57,399 nt of DNA from positions 1-57,399 of the forward strand of contig DUED01000014.1 of assembly GCA_011176685.1 (NCBI GenBank). Reading direction: 5' to 3'. The notes beneath the pieces were generated by a model. It made no database searches and had not been told where the DNA came from. It saw nothing but the letters and a program-made list of their open reading frames with translations. Below, piece by piece: positions 17,372 through 26,517 of the stretch (the stretch's first letter is position 1; each line of letters opens with the position of its first letter). The DNA comes from Anaerolineae bacterium (GTDB taxonomy: Bacteria; Chloroflexota; Anaerolineae; Anaerolineales; Anaerolineaceae). Position numbers and translations under genes: made by a program.

Positions 17372-18544
17372 GTGATTAATGGAAAGGAAATACCACTCAT
17401 AAATAAAGTTCTTGCTGGTCTACTTTCAATCATTTTATTTTTTGTATTATTTTTAAGCCTCTATACATTACCAGCCGAGTTAGTTTTATTTAATAATCAA
17501 AGTTATTACCAAATATTGGAAACTCCAGATAACATTCAGCAAATGCAGAATGTTATTACTGAAATTGTATCAAAGCGATTTAATGAGATAGAGGTGGGCT
17601 ACGTTCTTCCACCTATATTCTCAAATCCTGCAATCATTGATCAGATTAGCAAAAATCTCACAACGGAAAAGTGGATCAAAGGAGAATTGAAATCAATCAC
17701 TGATCAAGTCTTAGCTTTTCTAAATTTCAGAACCCCATATAACAAAGTAGAAGTTGATCTTACTGAAATCAAACAAAATGCATTAAATGCAAGTGATAGC
17801 ATTGCAGCCGATATTCTTTCCTTGTTACCGCACTGTAAGCCAAGTGATTTAAAGCAGTTGGAAAATAATCAATTGTCAATTGTCGATATTCCTGCTTGTA
17901 GACCTCCATCCTCTCTAGAACCAGAAATTTTACCGGTAATTGAATGGGCCATTGAAGATTTCGCCGCTTCGTTACCGTCTTCTTTTGAGTTTGTATCTCT
18001 ATTTTCCAAACAGGAAGCAAGTGGGGTTAGTCAACTTAGTATTAATTTTTATTATTACAGTATTTCGAGATGGGTGTTTAGATTGTTGCCAATTATTGCG
18101 ATTCTATTCTTATCATTCATTGCAATCCTGTTAAAAAATTCAAGAACTGTAATGCTCAGATGGTGTGGTAGATTACTCTTTATTACTTCAGTAGTTAGCC
18201 TGTTAGAAATAGTTATTGTTTTAGTGGGGTTAGAACAAGTCACCTCTATGTTATTGGATTCTTTATTAATCAACATTTCCGCGCGTCTAGGCGCACTTTT
18301 ATTGAGTGTTGCCCAGGAAGTGTTTTTTCAAACTTTCGTTTGGACTGCTGTGTTGAATGTTGTTGTTCTAGTATTTGGTATTTCACTCACCCTCATAGCA
18401 GGGACCAAAAAGACTGATATGCAAGAGGAATTATCAGAAATAGGCAGAGAGGAAAAAGAACCTGAATCGGATTTCGAGGATGTATTGGAATTAAAAAAGA
18501 AGACGCTTGATAACAGTGGGGGAGAAAATCGCGAAGACTCCTGA
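17372..18544 (+). CDS. Multi-span membrane protein of unknown function
   Basis: The 390-aa product starts at GTG with a good SD (GTGAGG, 5 nt upstream). It has an N-terminal span (about 12-32), an extracytoplasmic domain of about 190 residues, and then three further spans (about 232-252, 263-285 and 320-345). The tail is acidic and charged (EELSEIGREEKEPESDFEDV). The outside domain includes CKPSDLKQLENNQLSIVDIP and PACRPPSS, a pattern seen in uncharacterised Chloroflexota membrane proteins. Nothing identifies an activity. It ends 30 bp before the convergent mutS. Confidence 0.7.
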   Translation: MINGKEIPLINKVLAGLLSIILFFVLFLSLYTLPAELVLFNNQSYYQILETPDNIQQMQNVITEIVSKRFNEIEVGYVLPPIFSNPAIIDQISKNLTTEKWIKGELKSITDQVLAFLNFRTPYNKVEVDLTEIKQNALNASDSIAADILSLLPHCKPSDLKQLENNQLSIVDIPACRPPSSLEPEILPVIEWAIEDFAASLPSSFEFVSLFSKQEASGVSQLSINFYYYSISRWVFRLLPIIAILFLSFIAILLKNSRTVMLRWCGRLLFITSVVSLLEIVIVLVGLEQVTSMLLDSLLINISARLGALLLSVAQEVFFQTFVWTAVLNVVVLVFGISLTLIAGTKKTDMQEELSEIGREEKEPESDFEDVLELKKKTLDNSGGENREDS

Positions 18545-18574
18545 ATATCAATAATAAAGGAAATATTTATTAAA

Positions 18575-21163
18575 TTATTCTTTTTTGTTGATCTTCAAAT
18601 ATTTCTTATTCCATTCAAATAAAATATTTAGTGCCTCCAAGGGGGTGATTTCATTCAGATCCAATTTATTAAATTCTTCCAACAATGGATTTGTCTCGGG
18701 AAAAAGGCCCATTTGCGCTGGAAGATCTGGCTTGGTTTGTTGACCTTCTCTTGCAGATTGTTCCATTTCAATAAGGATTTTATTTGCTCGCGATACTACC
18801 GCTGGCGGTAATCCGGCAAGTTGGGCAACATGTATTCCATATGAGCGATCAGCACCTCCTGGTATGATTTTATGCAGGAAAATTACGTTGTTGTCTGATT
18901 CGCTAACAGCCACATTATAATTCTTCACGTGGGGAAGGAATTGGCTTAGCTGTGTTAATTCATGGTAATGGGTGGCGAAAAGTGTTCGTGATCTGAGCTT
19001 GGGATTATTATGGATGTATTCTACGACAGCCCATGCAATAGATAATCCATCATATGTACTCGTGCCTCTCCCGATTTCATCTAGAATGAGCAAACTTCTT
19101 GGTGTGGCGTGATTAAGTAAATTCGCTGTTTCAACCATTTCTACCATAAAGGTGGATTGACCAGCATAAATTTCATCCTGAGCACCAATACGGGTAAATA
19201 TTCGGTCCACAAGGCCAATTTTTGCTGACTTAGCGGGTACGAAACTTCCAATTTGAGCGAGCAGGATAATGAGAGCGACTTGGCGTAAGAAAGTACTTTT
19301 TCCACTCATATTGGGGCCAGTAATTATTTGAATGATCTCTTTTTCATCAAAAGCAACATTGTTTGCTATAAAAGGTTTATCAAGCTGCATTTTTTCAACA
19401 ACTGGATGTCTGCCCTCAATGATTTCTAATGAGGTATTTGAGATGAGGTCGGGTTTGCAATAATTATTTCTGATAGCAGCTTCAGCAAGACTGGTGAACA
19501 CATCCAATTCGGCTAGGCAAGAAGCTGTTTCAAGTATTTGTGTGGCATTTCTTGAAATTTCTGAACAAATATCCTTGAATAAGCGTATTTCGATTTCACG
19601 AATCCGTTCCTCCGCGTTGAGGATAATGGATTCATATTCTTTCATTTCTGGGGTGATGTATCTTTCGGAATTAAAAAGTGTTTGTTTTCTGATATATTCT
19701 TTTGGAACAAATTCCAAATTGCTTTTTGTCACCTCTATGTAATAACCAAAGACTTTATTGAATTTGACCTTAAGCGATTTTATTCCGGTTTTTTCTCGTT
19801 CTTCTTTTTCTAACTTAGTGATCCAATTTCGAGCTGTTTTTGAGGAATTAATAATTTCATCTAATTCTTTTGAGAACCCCTTCTTGATGACGCCAGTTTT
19901 TTGTATACTTGCTGGGGGATTCTCGGTGATTGCCTTATTGAGTAAATCTTTTTCTTTCGAACAGAGGTTTATCCTCTTACAAAAGGAGGATATGATTGCT
20001 CTCGCATTATGCAGCGATTTTTTCAATTGAGGAAGGTACTGTAAGGATGACCGAAGTGCAACCAGGTCGCGCGGCATGGCATGACCGGAGACTATTCTGC
20101 TTATGATCCTCTCAAGGTCTGAGAAGGATTTGAGCTGGAGCTGGATATCATTTCTTAATATACCATCTTCAGTAAAACTCTCAACATAATCAAGTCTTTT
20201 TTGGATTATTTGGATATCTAATAATGGCTTACGGAGCCATTGTCGAATTAACCGTTTACCTAGAGGATTAATCGTGTAGTCAATTACCCCCAGGAGTGAA
20301 CCCGCTGATTTGCTCTCTCTGAGGGTTTCAGTTAATTCAAGATTTCTGCGTGTTTCAGCATCTAAAACCATAAATTCTTTAGTGCTATATGTAGATAACT
20401 TTCGCACAATTTTTAAAGTGCGCTGGTCTGTTTCTTGAAGGTATTGGATTATTGCACCTGAAGCCCTAGCGGCAAAATGTTTTGATCTTAATCCGAACCC
20501 ATCTAAAGACGCGACTTTAAAATGGTCTATCAAAGAGCTTTTACATCTTTTTAATTCAAAAAACCAATCCTTTCGTACTGTTGGGTTATAAAGAACCAGG
20601 AAATCTGCTTTTTGAGTTTCGGAAACCAGGATTTCAGCTGGATTTATTCTTGCAATTTCTGCTCTGATGTTATCCGTAATCCTCTCAGAAACCACTTCTG
20701 TAGTTTGGAATTCACCAGTTGTAATGTCGACGAATGCGATTCCAACATGATTATCTTCATAAATTATAGAAGCAAGAAAATTATTCTTCTCGGATTTTAA
20801 TAAACCAGACTCAACAACTGTTCCTGGAGTGATTACGCGTATTACTTTTCTGGGAAATAAGCCATGTTTTGGCTGTGGGCCTATTTGCTCGCAGATAGCA
20901 ACATGGTAACCTTTCTCAATGAGTCGGGAAATGTAGTTTTCTGCTGCATGAAAAGGAATGCCAGCCATTGGTACCTTTTGCCCTTTAGCTATATTCCGTG
21001 CAGTGAGGACGATATCAAGAACATTTGAGGTTATTTCTGCATCTTTGTCAAATGTCTCGTAAAAGTCTCCGAGTCGGAAAAACAAAATAGCGTTTGGGTA
21101 TTGCCGTTTAATTTCTAGATATTGCCTTCGAATTGGCGTGATTTTTTTAGAATTCATGAGCAT
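18575..21163 (-). CDS. mutS: DNA mismatch repair protein MutS
   Basis: MutS binds mismatched DNA and starts repair as an ATP-driven clamp. The 862-aa protein has the mismatch-reading motif FRLGDFYETF near residue 30 (Phe-x-Glu), the connector and lever domains, the clamp, and the ATPase with Walker A TGPNMSGKST (about 613-622), Walker B LLILDEIGRGTSTYDG, and FATHYHEL. The C-terminal extension ends EEFNKLDLNEITPLEALNIL, the usual helix-turn-helix/tetramer end. Length is normal. ATG 21163 is used, with a second ATG at 21157 better aligned with family starts. No mutL is in the window. It is convergent with the membrane protein gene. Confidence 0.97.
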   Translation of the reverse strand: MLMNSKKITPIRRQYLEIKRQYPNAILFFRLGDFYETFDKDAEITSNVLDIVLTARNIAKGQKVPMAGIPFHAAENYISRLIEKGYHVAICEQIGPQPKHGLFPRKVIRVITPGTVVESGLLKSEKNNFLASIIYEDNHVGIAFVDITTGEFQTTEVVSERITDNIRAEIARINPAEILVSETQKADFLVLYNPTVRKDWFFELKRCKSSLIDHFKVASLDGFGLRSKHFAARASGAIIQYLQETDQRTLKIVRKLSTYSTKEFMVLDAETRRNLELTETLRESKSAGSLLGVIDYTINPLGKRLIRQWLRKPLLDIQIIQKRLDYVESFTEDGILRNDIQLQLKSFSDLERIISRIVSGHAMPRDLVALRSSLQYLPQLKKSLHNARAIISSFCKRINLCSKEKDLLNKAITENPPASIQKTGVIKKGFSKELDEIINSSKTARNWITKLEKEEREKTGIKSLKVKFNKVFGYYIEVTKSNLEFVPKEYIRKQTLFNSERYITPEMKEYESIILNAEERIREIEIRLFKDICSEISRNATQILETASCLAELDVFTSLAEAAIRNNYCKPDLISNTSLEIIEGRHPVVEKMQLDKPFIANNVAFDEKEIIQIITGPNMSGKSTFLRQVALIILLAQIGSFVPAKSAKIGLVDRIFTRIGAQDEIYAGQSTFMVEMVETANLLNHATPRSLLILDEIGRGTSTYDGLSIAWAVVEYIHNNPKLRSRTLFATHYHELTQLSQFLPHVKNYNVAVSESDNNVIFLHKIIPGGADRSYGIHVAQLAGLPPAVVSRANKILIEMEQSAREGQQTKPDLPAQMGLFPETNPLLEEFNKLDLNEITPLEALNILFEWNKKYLKINKKE

Positions 21164-21265
21164 TCATATATGGATTCAAAGATATCAGCAAAAGTGAAAA
21201 GGTTCGAAGTTATTGTAATCATAGGTTACGATCAGGAAGCCAAATAATGATTTGAAATATTAAAG

Positions 21266-22036
21266 CTAAAATTCTGTATCAATGTTTTGATCTAAATCTC
21301 CGATACTCTCGATTGTAATCTCACCGAAAACTTCTTGCTGGGATGCGTGGATTAGGTGGTATTTAATTAATTCGAGCAATGCTAAAAATGTGATTGCTAT
21401 TTCCAAATGAGAGTGGGAATTTGGTACGATTTTCGAGAAGTTTGTTTTTCCAGATGATTGAAGAACAGTAAGAATAGCTCGAATTCTTTTCCTGATTGTG
21501 ACCTTTGAAATGGTGATGACCCGGTCTAACCGTTGGTATTCTTGATTTTCATGCAATGCTTCCAAAAATGTGTTTGATAAGTCAGCAATTGTTATGTCTG
21601 AGACGTCCAACTTTTGAATTATATTAAGTGGCTGAGAAACCCTTAAATAGGTTTTTAAGCCACTATTTTCTTTTTCCTTAAGCCAGTTGCCAACATGTTT
21701 AAACCTCTTATAGATGATTAATTGCTGGATGAGCGCTTCTCCGAGGTCTTCTTCCATCTCTTGGATATTTGATTGTAATTGGGGCAAAAGGGTTTTTGAC
21801 TTTATTAAGACTAATTGAGCGGCAGTAACTAAGAAAGCAGATACCTCCAAGGGGTCATGCTCCTGAATAGCTTTTAGATGTTCGAGATATTGGTCGGTAA
21901 CTTTTGCTAGAGCTAACTGTGTGATATCTAGTTCTTCAACTTCAATTAATTGAAGCAATAGATCTAGTGGACCTGTGTAAACATCTGTATGAATTTTATA
22001 TTTACTGGCTGTATAGCCGATGAAGGGAACTACCAT
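21266..22036 (-). CDS. scpA: Segregation and condensation protein A
   Basis: ScpA is the kleisin subunit that bridges the SMC heads in chromosome segregation. The 256-aa protein has the N-terminal SMC-neck binding helices (YTGPLDLLLQLIEVEELDIT, QLALAKVTDQYLEHL, then ALEVSAFLVTAAQLVLIKSK-like helix) and a C-terminal winged helix (VTIRKRIRAILTVLQ, then ALLELIKYHLIHASQQEVFG). Its partner smc lies divergently about 850 bp away, with rnc between them. The ATG lies 7 nt after an extended -10 TGCTATAAT, so the message is probably leaderless. No scpB is seen in the window. Confidence 0.93.
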   Translation of the reverse strand: MVVPFIGYTASKYKIHTDVYTGPLDLLLQLIEVEELDITQLALAKVTDQYLEHLKAIQEHDPLEVSAFLVTAAQLVLIKSKTLLPQLQSNIQEMEEDLGEALIQQLIIYKRFKHVGNWLKEKENSGLKTYLRVSQPLNIIQKLDVSDITIADLSNTFLEALHENQEYQRLDRVITISKVTIRKRIRAILTVLQSSGKTNFSKIVPNSHSHLEIAITFLALLELIKYHLIHASQQEVFGEITIESIGDLDQNIDTEF

Positions 22037-22043
22037 GCAAGCT

Positions 22044-22052
22044 ATTATAGCA
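22044..22052 (-). promoter_or_regulatory. Extended -10 promoter of scpA, leaderless start
   Basis: On the minus strand TGCTATAAT is followed by 7 nt and then the scpA ATG. This is a perfect extended -10 element with no room for a 5' leader. Confidence 0.6.
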
Positions 22053-22106
22053 GAGGCGTGCAGGCAACAGTTATGTTCACTAGATTCGTGAAAGAGGTAT
22101 TAATAT

Positions 22107-22115
22107 TGGTAAAAT
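22107..22115 (+). promoter_or_regulatory. Extended -10 promoter of rnc, leaderless start
   Basis: TGGTAAAAT is followed by 6 nt and the GTG start of rnc at 22122. It is divergent from the scpA promoter 55 bp away, and the same promoter-to-start distance recurs at fmt, scpA and ligA. Confidence 0.5.
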
Positions 22116-22121
22116 ACCAAA

Positions 22122-22880
22122 GTGTTTTTTAATAAATCATTGGAGGATTTATTGATCGCGAAAAGGAAAGAAATCGAACTGGAAACACCTAAACAGCTCG
22201 CAAAAAGATTGAAAATTGAATTCAAAAATTATTATTTACTGGAGCGTGCATTGACTCACCGTTCATTTTTGAATGAACATCCAGAAGCGCTCGAAGATAA
22301 TGAACGGCTTGAATTTCTAGGCGATGCTGTTTTAGATTTCGTCGTAGGAGAATGGCTTTATAACCGTTTTCCTGAAATGCCAGAAGGTGATTTAACACAA
22401 ATGCGTGCTGCTCTTGTTCAAACAGACCAATTAGCTGAGTTTGCACGAATAATTGGTCTAGGACGAGCATTACGACTAAGTCGGGGAGAAGTCAAGACTG
22501 GTGGAAGAATGCGTAATAGTTTATTGTGTGATGCATTTGAAGCTTTTATCGGTGCATTATATATAGATAAGGGTATCCGAGAGATTCAATTGTTTATTAA
22601 TTCGTACTTAGAAAGTGCTTCAGATAGGATACTTAAATATGAGATTAATGAGGATCCCAAATCAAAACTTCAAGAATGGTCACAATCTTTAGGGTATTCT
22701 CCTCCTAAATATGTAATCTACAATGCTAATGGTCCTGATCATTTGAAACAATTCGAAGTGCAGGTATTTATTAATAATGAACCTTTTGGTAAAGGAACTG
22801 GCTCTAGAAAACAAACTGCCGAGAAAAAAGCAGCAAGGGAAGCTTTAAATAAAATTCACTTGAAAAAAGAAAAAAAATAA
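22122..22880 (+). CDS. rnc: Ribonuclease III
   Basis: RNase III cleaves double-stranded RNA in rRNA and mRNA processing. The 252-aa protein has the catalytic endonuclease domain (about 25-150) with the signature NERLEFLGDAVLDFVVGEWL and the second acidic block DAFEAFIGALYIDKG. A C-terminal double-stranded RNA binding domain follows (about 178-248), with KLQEWSQSLGY and GTGSRKQTAEKKAAREAL. The GTG start at 22122 directly follows a promoter -10. It is 1 nt from smc, so the two are translationally coupled, the rnc-smc order seen in many bacteria. Confidence 0.96.
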   Translation: MFFNKSLEDLLIAKRKEIELETPKQLAKRLKIEFKNYYLLERALTHRSFLNEHPEALEDNERLEFLGDAVLDFVVGEWLYNRFPEMPEGDLTQMRAALVQTDQLAEFARIIGLGRALRLSRGEVKTGGRMRNSLLCDAFEAFIGALYIDKGIREIQLFINSYLESASDRILKYEINEDPKSKLQEWSQSLGYSPPKYVIYNANGPDHLKQFEVQVFINNEPFGKGTGSRKQTAEKKAAREALNKIHLKKEKK

Positions 22881-22881
22881 A

Positions 22882-25800
22882 ATGATTCAAAAGTTGAAAT
22901 TGCTAGAGCTTAATGGCTACAAAACATTCGCTACTAAGACAGTATTTGCTTTTCCCGAACAGATAACAGCTATTGTTGGTCCTAACGGTTCTGGAAAATC
23001 TAATATTTCGGATGCGATCCGTTGGGTATTAGGAGAGCAGGCATATAGTTTACTGAGAGGAAAACGTACTGCTGATATGATTTTTTCTGGTTCAGAGATT
23101 AAACCAAGGGCGTCGATGGCTTCCGCTTCGATTATTTTCAATAATGAAGATGGTTGGCTCCCAATAGAATTTAGTGAAATTGCTATCACGCGCCGTGCTT
23201 ACCGAAGTGGAGAAAATGAATACTTATTAAATAATAAACGAGTTCGTTTAAAAGAAATAAATGAGCTCCTGGCAAATTCTGGATTAGCAGAGAGAACTTA
23301 TACAGTTATTGGACAAGGATTAATTGATTCTGCATTATCACTGAGACCTGAAGAGCGGCGTTTATTCTTTGAAGAAGCGGCTGGAATTGGTTTGTTTCGG
23401 TCACGTAGAGATGAAGCAATTCGGAAACTAGATGCTACATCGCGAAATATGGAGAGAACCCAAGACATCTTAGGTGAAATTAAACCTCGCCTGAAGAAAT
23501 TAGAACAACAAGTTGAAAAATTTCATGAGTATAAAAGAAGGAAAGCGGATTTGTCACTTCTTTTGAAGGATTGGTATGGATTCCACTGGAACCGTCTTCA
23601 GAATGACCTTTCTCATGGGCAGGAAACATTGCGAATCCAAAAAAAGAAATTTGATGATTCCTACCAAAATAAACAGAAGATTGAAACAAAAATCGGGGAA
23701 CTGCGTGAAATCATTGATAAATCGCGCGATGATTTAGCTAAATGGCATCAAGAAGCAGCAGAATATCATGTTGAAAAAGAGAAAATCTCCCGACAATCAG
23801 CGGTTCTTGATGAAAGACAAAAAGCAATAAAAGAGAAAAGGGGAAATATTAAGAGTTCGATAATATTTCTAGAAGAAGGAATTAAAAACAGAAAATCTCA
23901 ATTAGAAAATATTATTAACGAAAAAGAGAAGGCATCTAAGGAACTGAAGGAAGCAGTTCATCACCTCACTCTTGCACAAGAGTCTTTAATGAATCAGGAA
24001 AATGAAAGGAGCAGATTTAAGGAAAAAATCGCCCACTTTCAAGATGACTTAGTTTCTTTTGAAAGAGTACTTACAGAGAAAAGAGTAAAAAGAAGTGAAT
24101 TAAAACAGAGAATAGAGTTGCTGGAAGAGAACAAGCAACACATAATGAGTACTGTAGACAGTAATAAAAAAGAACACGAAGAGAAACTAAATATTATTAA
24201 AATTCTTGAGAACGAGCTGAAGGTATTGGGAAAAGAACATGCCCAAAAAGAGAATTCCCATCTTGAATTAAGTGAAACTTGCAATGAAATAATAATAAAT
24301 ATTGATCAAAAACAAAAAGATATTCAAGAGATAGAGGCTAAGAAGCTGACAAGTGAAGCTCAGTTAGAAATATTAATTGATGCTGAAAAAAACCTAAGTG
24401 GGTTCACCTCTGGTGTTAAAAGCCTATTAAAAAAGATAAAACGTAATAATATTTCAGGAAAATTTGAAATCCTCCTATCAAAAGTGAAGGTCAAATCAGA
24501 ATATGAAGTAGCAATTGCCGCTGCTTTAGGAGAGGTTCTTGAGGGGCTTATATTAGAAAAAGATGTTGATCCACTTCTTATATTGAAACTTCTGGAAAAA
24601 CCTGAAAGTAATCGCACAATTATTTTGCCTAAGGCACTGATTAAAATCGAATCAAGTTCTCATAAGTTACCTTCAAAGGATTGTATTTCGGCTATAGAAG
24701 TTGTTGAGGTTTCAAAAGATTTGAAGGATATTGTATATTCTTTGCTTGATAGAGTATTCATTGTGGATAATCGTAAGAAAGCAATACAGTTACTGAAGTT
24801 GATCGATGATAAAACAAGAATAGTAACAAGAAAGGGCGAAGTATTTACAGGCAAAGGGCTCATTTTTGCTGGTGAAGTATTGCGTGGTAAAGCTTTCAAA
24901 CGGAGCAGAAAAATAAATTCGCATAAGTCGGTAATAAAAGAATTGGTACTGAGGCTTGAACAACTAGCCAAAGAAAAAGATAAATTACAAAAGCAATATC
25001 AGCAAAATACTCAAGTGTTAGATAAGGAAGATGAGCAGTTAGAGATATTAAAGCGCACGATATCAGAGAAAGAGCAGATACGTCAAAAAGAATTTCTGGA
25101 AATGAAGCGTATTAAAAGTGAGGTTGGTTTTAAAGAAACACAAATGGGTAAAATCGAGGAAGAAAAAACAGGGGGTCAACAGAATCTGACTGACTTGGAG
25201 AGAGAAATTACGGTATTAGAGAAGAAGCGAGATGAATTACAAGAAAATATTAATGTTTTATTCAGTAAATTAAAGATTGTCGAAGTGGATGATTTAAAGA
25301 AAGAGGTGTATTTAATCAGAACAAGGAAAGCAGTGGCAGAAGGGGCATTAGAAAGTATTAAAAAACGAATAAGTGATTATGAAAACCTTATTATCAATAG
25401 CAATAAACAAAAAGATAAATTATTACAGCAAGAAATACAAATAACACAAGTCATTGAGGATATTGAAGAAGAAAGAGAAAGAATAATAAAAAGGCATGCA
25501 GAAATCGATGGGGCTTTACAGATTTTGAGTGAAAGGATCAACCCTGCGGAAAAGATCTTTAGAGAAAGCGAAAAAGTACGCCAAGATATGTTTGGGTCAT
25601 CAGAAGAAGCACGAGAAGTTCTTGCGGTGAAGGAACGCCATCATCTCCAAGCAGAATTGCGGTTGTCAAGGATTAGAGATGAAATTGATAATATTAAACG
25701 TCGAATCACTGAAGATTTTGGATTAGTTTCGTATAATTACGAAGAAAATGTTATTGGGTTAAAACAACCTCCGATTGATGGAATAGTGGCAAACCTCCCA

Positions 25801-26484
25801 AATATTACTGAATTACCTGAAGAGCTTGATCAAAATATTAGACAAAAAAAATCTATATTGAAGAGGATGGGATCCCTCAATCTTGAAGCGGAAAAAGAAT
25901 ACCATGAGGTTTTTGAGAGATTTAACTTCATTACTGATCAATTAAGAGATCTTGAGAATGCAGAAAAGAATTTAAGACAAGTTGTATTTGAATTGGATGA
26001 ACTAATGCGCTCGAAATTTGAGCTTACTTTTGCTGCTGTAAAAGAAGAATTTTCAAAGATATTCATTCAATTATTTGGTGGAGGATCGGCACAGTTATTT
26101 ATTGAAGACGAGTCTAACATTACTGAAACAGGAATAGGGATTATGGTCACATTGCCAGGGAGGCGAAAGCAGGAATTGGCTTCTTTATCTGGTGGTGAAA
26201 GTAGCCTGACAGGTGTGGCCTTGATTTTTGCATTGCTAAAAATCTCCCCCACGCCATTCTGTGTTCTAGATGAAGTTGATGCAATGCTGGATGAAACCAA
26301 TGTGGTTCGATTTGGTGATTTGCTGCAGGATCTTAGTAAAAGTACTCAATTTATCGTAATCACTCACAATCGAAATACAGTTCAACTAGCAGATGTAATC
26401 TACGGCGTAACGATGGGGAAAGATACAACTAGTCAAGTAATAAGTCTTAGATTAGACGAGCTTACTGAGGAGCACGTGGAATAA
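22882..26484 (+). CDS. smc: Chromosome partition protein SMC
   Basis: SMC is the ATPase that loops and compacts the chromosome with ScpA/ScpB. The 1200-aa protein has an N-terminal head with Walker A IVGPNGSGKSNISDAIRWVL (about 31-50), and a long coiled coil (about 170-500 and 680-1020) rich in E/K/Q heptads. A globular hinge is at about 510-660 (FTSGVKSLLKKI, FTGKGLIFAGEVLRG). The C-terminal head has the signature LASLSGGESSLTGVALIFAL (about 1097-1116) and Walker B FCVLDEVDAMLDE. The usual signature continuation LSGGEKALTALA is altered here to LSGGESSLTGVA. It ends at a strong bidirectional terminator. Confidence 0.96.
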   Translation: MIQKLKLLELNGYKTFATKTVFAFPEQITAIVGPNGSGKSNISDAIRWVLGEQAYSLLRGKRTADMIFSGSEIKPRASMASASIIFNNEDGWLPIEFSEIAITRRAYRSGENEYLLNNKRVRLKEINELLANSGLAERTYTVIGQGLIDSALSLRPEERRLFFEEAAGIGLFRSRRDEAIRKLDATSRNMERTQDILGEIKPRLKKLEQQVEKFHEYKRRKADLSLLLKDWYGFHWNRLQNDLSHGQETLRIQKKKFDDSYQNKQKIETKIGELREIIDKSRDDLAKWHQEAAEYHVEKEKISRQSAVLDERQKAIKEKRGNIKSSIIFLEEGIKNRKSQLENIINEKEKASKELKEAVHHLTLAQESLMNQENERSRFKEKIAHFQDDLVSFERVLTEKRVKRSELKQRIELLEENKQHIMSTVDSNKKEHEEKLNIIKILENELKVLGKEHAQKENSHLELSETCNEIIINIDQKQKDIQEIEAKKLTSEAQLEILIDAEKNLSGFTSGVKSLLKKIKRNNISGKFEILLSKVKVKSEYEVAIAAALGEVLEGLILEKDVDPLLILKLLEKPESNRTIILPKALIKIESSSHKLPSKDCISAIEVVEVSKDLKDIVYSLLDRVFIVDNRKKAIQLLKLIDDKTRIVTRKGEVFTGKGLIFAGEVLRGKAFKRSRKINSHKSVIKELVLRLEQLAKEKDKLQKQYQQNTQVLDKEDEQLEILKRTISEKEQIRQKEFLEMKRIKSEVGFKETQMGKIEEEKTGGQQNLTDLEREITVLEKKRDELQENINVLFSKLKIVEVDDLKKEVYLIRTRKAVAEGALESIKKRISDYENLIINSNKQKDKLLQQEIQITQVIEDIEEERERIIKRHAEIDGALQILSERINPAEKIFRESEKVRQDMFGSSEEAREVLAVKERHHLQAELRLSRIRDEIDNIKRRITEDFGLVSYNYEENVIGLKQPPIDGIVANLPNITELPEELDQNIRQKKSILKRMGSLNLEAEKEYHEVFERFNFITDQLRDLENAEKNLRQVVFELDELMRSKFELTFAAVKEEFSKIFIQLFGGGSAQLFIEDESNITETGIGIMVTLPGRRKQELASLSGGESSLTGVALIFALLKISPTPFCVLDEVDAMLDETNVVRFGDLLQDLSKSTQFIVITHNRNTVQLADVIYGVTMGKDTTSQVISLRLDELTEEHVE

Positions 26485-26486
26485 AA

Positions 26487-26517
26487 AATGAGCTGTAGGT
26501 GCAGCTCATTATCATTT
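26487..26517. terminator. Bidirectional intrinsic terminator between smc and the PpiC gene
   Basis: ATGAGCTG (26488-26495) pairs with CAGCTCAT (26502-26509) around a 6-nt loop. It is flanked by AAAAA on the left and TATCATTTTAT on the right, so it can terminate both convergent genes. Confidence 0.8.
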